64,000 nt of DNA from Progne subis subis (taxonomy: Eukaryota > Chordata > Aves > Passeriformes > Hirundinidae). Below, piece by piece: positions 58,441 through 64,000 of the stretch. The notes below the pieces were generated by a model. That model saw only the letters and a list, made by a program, of their open reading frames with translations. It was not told where the DNA came from and did not search any database. Positions within the stretch are counted from its first letter, which is position 1. Every line of letters starts with the position of its first letter. The translations under genes and the position numbers were made by a program. The stretch is taken from contig JAKJHU010000030.1 in NCBI GenBank assembly GCA_022316685.1, positions 19,056,893-19,120,892 of the forward strand. The letters run 5' to 3'.

Positions 58441-61400
58441 GTAAGAAAAGGTGATTTTTCTTAAAATTCAAATTGAAAGAAAAAATGTTTTCACTGATTC
58501 ACACTCCCAGTCTCATACAGATGAGCAGCAGCATGTTTCTGGTGACCAGCATCAGCGTGGCAGCCGGGAATAGCAATGCTTCTGTTGAACTGTGGGTCTG
58601 TAACACCATCTGTTAAGTCTTTTTTGTGTTTCTCACAATTCTTTCTGGGTGTCTAAGTTTCCAATATGTATTTTTGTATCCTTTTGGGTCTGGCAGTGAT
58701 CAGTGTCTTCATTCTGTCCCACCTCTGTGAATCATCAAGTCACTCTTTATCTCCTGGTCTGGATGTGTTGTGAAGCTGGAGGCAATGTTCTGGAGTCTTG
58801 CTGACTGCTGTGTGCCCTAAATATTCTGAGAGCCCTGTCCCTGCTTTATGCTCCTGCTGGTGACTCTGTACGCAGCCATCTTCCATTTCCACCACTCTTA
58901 ATCTTCCTATCTCAATGCTACACACCCTGACTAACAGAGTTGTGTGATCAACATCAAGTTAATCCTGCCAAGGAGTCATGCTTTGTTTCTTCATCATCTT
59001 CCAGGTCACCTAGTGTACTGCATTTTAATGTAATACAACATGCAACAAGGGACAAAATTTGTTTTTTATGCATTTTTCTACTTGTTTAAAACCATTGAGA
59101 CCTTCTTTTCAATTTGACAGGTAAAGTTAATTTTAATTTTCTTCAGCTATTGAGAATTAAATTTGTACCTAGTCTTTGCCAACTGAATATGGTCACTACA
59201 ATAAATCACATTTCTGATTAGCTGCTCCATTCTGAAATAGATGTTTGAAGTGAAAGAAATCATCCTCTGATGAAAAATATGGGGTTTTGCCACTGGCAGT
59301 GAGAGAACTTAGATTTGGTTACTTCAGTCAGTTGAATCTTTGTTAGTTCAGGTTGCAGAAGAACCTTTTACAGAAACACAGCTGGAACCATTTCCAAATG
59401 CTCAGTGAACCATAAAGACCCACAATATGCTCTGACTGTCCAACACTTGTCAGATATCTTCTAGTGACCTGAGAAGGTACAGAAACTCAATAGAACTTCA
59501 GCCTGTAAAGCTATAAATAATCTGCATAATAAACTTGAATAGTTTGAGATTTAGAATGCTTAAAATGACTGATCTAAAATAATAAGATCCTTCCTACCCT
59601 GTTCCATCTGATCTAGCACCAGAGAAGAAAAACAGTCCACTCTCCTCTAACACTGAGGACATCCAAGGCACAGGAGATCTCAGCCAGAACTTATACTTGA
59701 CTTTGGAGTGAAATAAACTTCTACCCAGCTTTGAAAACTTCAGGAAGATCGAGGTCTGAGTTTGGTGCATCTGCATCTGGACAAAAATGAAAGTTTACCT
59801 CTCTGTTTCAGGTGTTTGTTTGTTTTTGTCATTGTTTGTTTGTTTTGTTGTGTTTTTTTTTTTTTTTTTTAAACAGGAAATTGAATAACTAAACTATGAT
59901 AAAAATTCCGCTTACATTTGGGGATGACAGGAACAAACCACTTTCTTCCTTTTATCTTTCCTCAAAAGCCCAGACACCTTCTGCTCAAACTATGCACTGT
60001 AATGACTTGCAATATGTTTACCACTGTCAAAGCACGGAGGTGAGCATCAGGGATGCCACATTTGGAATAGTCTCACACTCAGACTTTTTATAACATAGCA
60101 GTACTTAAAACCCTTGGAAATCAAGAATGATTTGAGTGTTGGATAAGGGATTCTAATATTGCACAATGTATGAGCTATTACAAAGAGCTGCTTAGGGATA
60201 GATGTCCTGTGTGAACAGTAGGCTAAGGTTTAAGATATTACCTTCCAGAAGCAGAAGGTATTATATTGTGTTTCCTAATCTCATGGAAAGGAATATTTTG
60301 GAAAGCTGTTGTTCCACTGCCTGGATGAACACAACAAGTAATTTACAACGTTTATGGAAAAAGGACTCAACTTTTCATTTACAGCTGTAAGGCAACACAA
60401 ATGCCAGGGAAAAGCAGTGTCCAAAACAGAGGCAAACAGTTTTTGCAGCGGTCACCACTGACTTGAGAGCCTTATGGAGGCAGCTGCTTCTGAATATCCT
60501 TTTAAGCCCATTGAGCCTTGATCCAGCTGTTAAAAATAACAATGTTTTTCATCCTCCATAATAATCGGATCTCACTGGGCAGGGCTGGAGGAGCAGTTGC
60601 ATAAAAAAGCTTTGGTTACATAACAAAAGTGCACTGAACCCCAGAGAAGCCAGGCAGGTCTGTGTGACAGCCTCCAACCATCACAGCTCCCTGTGCTGAC
60701 AGTGGCACCTGCCAAGAGGCTCTGGCAGCCTCACACCTTTGCAAAGAGCTGCAGAGTATTCTGCCACACCCAGGGCTGGTGCTACCTCGCCCTCCTATAG
60801 AGGAAGGTCACAGGAAGAGGCTGCGTGCCTGCATCTCATGATCTGTGTATTATCTTAGTCCTCTGGTGACTGGCTTTGTACAAATATTCTGGACTTTGCA
60901 GTCCTAAGCCTCTGCTCTCTCTGCTGCAGTGTCCCATGGGGAGGCAGGGCACAGAGCTGGGCACTCACATTTCCTGATGTCATGATGCATCTGCGCATCT
61001 GTGGCACATCTCTCACTGTGCAGTCACCTCTCAGAGCCCCTCTCTTGGTGTCTGTATCTTTGCAGCTGAGTGCCCACAGCTCCCCTGAGATGATGCACCA
61101 CTTTCCATTCTCCTGCTTCCCCAGGAGCCAAGTTGACACCCACCTGGGATTTATTCTGTGGTCACATTTTCGGATTTAGAGACCAGAAGCTCCCCAGTAG
61201 CAAAGCACTTAAGTGCATCCACAACTTGAAATATTCAGTCTCTGGAAGTCAGTAAGATATTTCACACTATTAAGTACTTCCCTGGATTGGTCTCAGCCTG
61301 AGCATGAACTTTGCTATTTCTTTTACAACCAGATTAACTAAGAATGAATGAAAGTAGAAACAGCTAAAACTTTCCTTTTAAAGAAGCTGAAAATGAAGAC

Positions 61401-62436
61401 AAATATTTCCCTAAAGATCTACCAGCAGTAAGGCTGGATAAATTGTTGTGGAAAAATGTGAGACCTATTTCCACAGAGGTTTCCTACCTATTTTAAGTTG
61501 CAAAGTCCAGCTGATATTTTTTGTATGCACAGAACTGCACTGCATGTTGCAGTTGGGTTTTACAGGATGTAAAAACGCAGAGGCAAATGACAAAGTAATA
61601 ACTGTCCTAACTAAGAGAAATTAATTTAGCTGACTTTAACTGAACATGCATAGGCAAGATGGGGTTTGTTCTAGTATTATCTCATGCCAGGAAAACTCCA
61701 AAGAGTTGAGAGAAGAGACTTTTTCTGTGAAATCCCTGATAAATGCATTGCACCTCAGGGCATTTCTTTAGGTCTTTGAAGTCACATCAGCCTGGTTTGT
61801 GTGAAATGCAGTAAAGATGGGCACTGTTAGGCAGTGTTAGCTATTCTGTGTTTCATTACTCAGAACAGCATTCCTTTTCCAATGCTGACTGTGACTGAAG
61901 CCAGCCTGCTGCTATCAAAGGATAAATTGCCTCTTTGAAGGCCCTTTGGCAGACACAGCGTGTGTAAAGAGCATCCAGGCATTTTGGTTACTCACCATTA
62001 CATTTTGGTTACTCACAAGAATGTTGAAGAGTTTACAGTTTGGAAAGTACAGCGCCAGGTCCACACCTGCTGAACAGGTTAAAAGAGAACATTAATGCTG
62101 GACTATTTATTTTCCTCAGACTGCCTATCTCTGTTCTTCAGTGGTGCTCACCATGGGCAGAACTTAGAGGAAGATTGCCAAAATCTGTGTTGCTGAATGT
62201 GTGGTAGATAGAAAGGCCATGCTTGAAGGAATGATCAGTCTGAAGCTGGTGCCTTCAGATGGATGAGGGAGACTGCTTGTCACCTGAAGCCTTTAGAGGA
62301 AAGAACAATAGAATGTTATTCAGCTCCAGAAAGTGCAATCAAGAGCATCTCAGGACTTGCTGAGAATGTTTGGGAAGTCTCAGCAGTAAATAGATGCATC
62401 TGGCAAGATCATCAGACATTCCTCTTCTCTTTTCAG
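58441..62436. other. unique DNA with a T-rich tract; no gene recognised
   Basis: 59812-59870 holds TGTTT units and an 18-T run (59853-59870). A splice-flanked segment at 59969-60039 is described under findings. 61980-62016 contains a 16-base direct repeat CATTTTGGTTACTCAC with a period of 21. No mobile element is recognised. Confidence 0.5.
59812..59870. repeat. TGTTT-rich tract with T18
   Basis: GTTTGTTTGTTT units alternate with TTTTG and end in 18 T, followed by AAACAGG. Confidence 0.85.
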
Positions 62437-62523
62437 CTATACATGGGCTCTATCACATACGACGGCTTCAGTGAGATCTCTGAGAAAGCAAACCTACCTC
62501 ACATAAAGGCGCATAGGTTTTGA
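62437..62523 (+). other. candidate terminal coding exon (87 bp with stop), unverified
   Basis: A strong acceptor, CATTCCTCTTCTCTTTTCAG, is followed in phase 0 by LYMGSITYDGFSEISEK and then NLPHIKAHRF and TGA. It keeps two CpGs in TACGACGGC, unusual for this CpG-poor window. It could close a reading frame through the candidates at 36236, 43312 and 58273. The assignment is speculative and no family is recognised. Confidence 0.17.
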
Positions 62524-63716
62524 TCTGTCAAAATCATGAAAATTTAAATTGGCTTATCTCACACAGCCCTGATATTTTCCTTCCTCCTGACTGCAGTTTT
62601 TGTCATTTAGGGTACCGTTCGCTCAATTTATTACAACGTGCTCTTGATTTTATTCTCCCACTTATGCAACCTTGGTGCATTTTCTTCCCACGAAGGATCA
62701 CAATATAAATCACTAGGTCAGGGAATAATGAGTTTAGTATTTTTTAAAAGCCTCCCGTTGTAAGTCAGGATATCGACTCATGATTCAGCAGGTGATGGGA
62801 TATAATAAGGGGACATTTTTTCCTTTAATTGCTGTTGAAAATGAAAAAAGGGCAACAGGAAGTCTTCGTTTTCTGAGACAAGGATTTCAGCTTCACTGGG
62901 CTTTAGTTCACTAGAATCACCTAATGGTCTTGAGCATAAAGATCTGGACAAAGCTAAAAGGAAAAATAAACTGATGAAAGACTCCAGCAGGACTTTCCCT
63001 TCCTAGTCTGAAAAATAGATTAAATATGATTCTACCAATGTGTAAATAGTGAGAAAAGGATGACCTCATGGTCTGTGGGCTGAATGGAATGGAGGATCTC
63101 CTGGTTTCCAACCCTATCTCTTCCAGACCTGTTTGCTCATGACAGCAGGGGTGAATGTTTAAAGAATTGCAAACACAAAGGCCAGGAGGGGCCATTAGAG
63201 TTACCTCACTGAACGGCTGAAGACCCGATTATGAGCCATTTTTGCCCAGTACTTTATGCACTGAGCCAGTTGAGTATGGTGAGGGTGATCAAGGACACAG
63301 TTGTGGGAAGCAAGTGGGCTGGCAGGGGCAGTGTGTGGATTGTGGGTTTTTTCTCAATTAGAGGTTAAAGTGGTATCATAAGCTCTAAGGAAGGCAGCAT
63401 AATCTCTCTCAGAAGCAATATGCAGACAATCCTGCCACTAGAACCTTGCATCTCCCTGAGATGGGAACTCCGAGTTCCTGGCCAGCCTCAGTGGGAACAG
63501 AATCATCACCTTTTAACGAGCTCATTCCTACCTGTGCCTGCTGCAAAGTCCATCCCTGGCCCAACCCAGCTGTGTCACCCAGGGCCTGTGTCAATGCCAC
63601 CGGCAGCTGCTGACCCCAGCCATCCAAAAAGACATCAACATTTGACAAAGATTCTTGCAGGTGGGTTTTGTGATAACTAATTTTTTCACTGTACTAGGGA
63701 GGCAAATCAACTTGAT
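62524..63716. other. unique DNA, no gene recognised
   Basis: Open frames of no more than 92 codons, overlapping on both strands. No repeat family is recognised. Confidence 0.5.
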
Positions 63717-64000
63717 TGTGATATGTGACCTAAAGTTAATTTGTGTTAGGTATTGTGATATGTAATTAATTCGCGTTGAATATGGTGATATGTAATATAA
63801 AATTAATCTGCGTTCGGTCGGATTTAAGCTCTGTAGAACCTGAAGTGTGTTTAGAGTTTAAAAAAAATAGCTAAACTGTAAGAAGAGGACACGAGGATTG
63901 AAAGACAAGGAGAGTCCCTGCCAGGAAAAGCCTCAGGACAACCAACAAAACTACAAGAATGGGAAAAATGGGGAGATAGGCCACGTCTCCCTCGGAGATG
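63717..64000 (+). mobile_element. probable start of an ERV LTR with tandem subrepeats, cut by window end
   Basis: Three imperfect subrepeats open the element: TGTGATATGTGACCTAAAG at 63717, TGTGATATGTAATTAATTCG at 63754 and GGTGATATGTAATATAAAAT at 63784, each continuing to a TTAATTnGnGTT-type core. The text then runs through GGATTTAAGCTCTGTAGAAC, AGAAGAGGACACGAGG and CCTCAGGACAACCAAC to the window edge. I recall this layout from songbird ERV LTRs. The other end, promoter and target duplication lie outside the window, so orientation and identity are tentative. Confidence 0.45.

Noticed and set aside
1..64000. Searched for tRNA, rRNA, CRISPR arrays, bacterial operons, phage genes and retroviral gag/pol/env
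   Set aside because: None seen by eye. Direct repeats present are satellites or LTR subrepeats, and the LTRs have no adjacent internal retroviral genes.

Overview
The window reads as nuclear DNA of a bird, most likely a songbird. Four fragments of the avian non-LTR retrotransposon CR1 can be read directly, one with its reverse-transcriptase FADDTKL motif. Seven to eight solo-LTR-like sequences resemble avian endogenous-retrovirus LTRs; these family matches rest on my memory of repeat consensus sequences, because no search could be run. There is nothing prokaryotic here: no operons, ribosome-binding sites, rRNA, tRNA or CRISPR. The base composition is AT-rich and CpG-poor, and no long ORF is recognisable, as expected of a gene desert or one or more large introns.

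Layout. 1-7 kb: a poly-T run, an old minus-strand solo LTR (856-1376), a plus-strand solo LTR (3805-4276) and otherwise unique DNA. 7-8 kb: a minus-strand CR1 fragment. 8-20 kb: unique DNA with small CA, AC and TA tracts. 20.0-20.4 kb: a striking 428-bp pure pyrimidine satellite, 11 copies of a 10-mer followed by about 63 copies of a 5-mer. 24.9-26.2 kb: a 1.25-kb minus-strand CR1 with decayed reverse transcriptase. 27.5-28.5 kb: a plus-strand CR1 split by a 282-bp solo LTR. 31.0-31.8 kb and 48.2-49.0 kb: two LTRs of apparently one family, both minus strand; the second keeps a perfect TCCCC target duplication. 33-46 kb: mostly unique DNA with T, TTG and GT tracts and a short plus-strand CR1 at 45.8 kb. 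51.4-52.0 kb: a plus-strand LTR with intact TATA and AATAAA. 57.8-58.2 kb: a plus-strand copy of the 0.9-kb LTR family. 63.7-64.0 kb: what looks like the start of another LTR with tandem subrepeats, cut by the window edge.

No protein-coding gene can be identified. Several short open segments on the plus strand have good splice acceptors and donors. Four of them (36236, 43312, 58273 and 62437) are phase-compatible and would end in a stop codon, but such matches are frequent by chance, so they are listed only as low-confidence candidates. A few stretches dense in homeodomain, POU and E-box-like sites (29.8, 46.7, 55.0 and 56.2 kb) are flagged as possible conserved non-coding elements. I found no convincing undescribed biological system. 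The most unusual features are the bipartite pyrimidine satellite and the arrangement of related LTRs.
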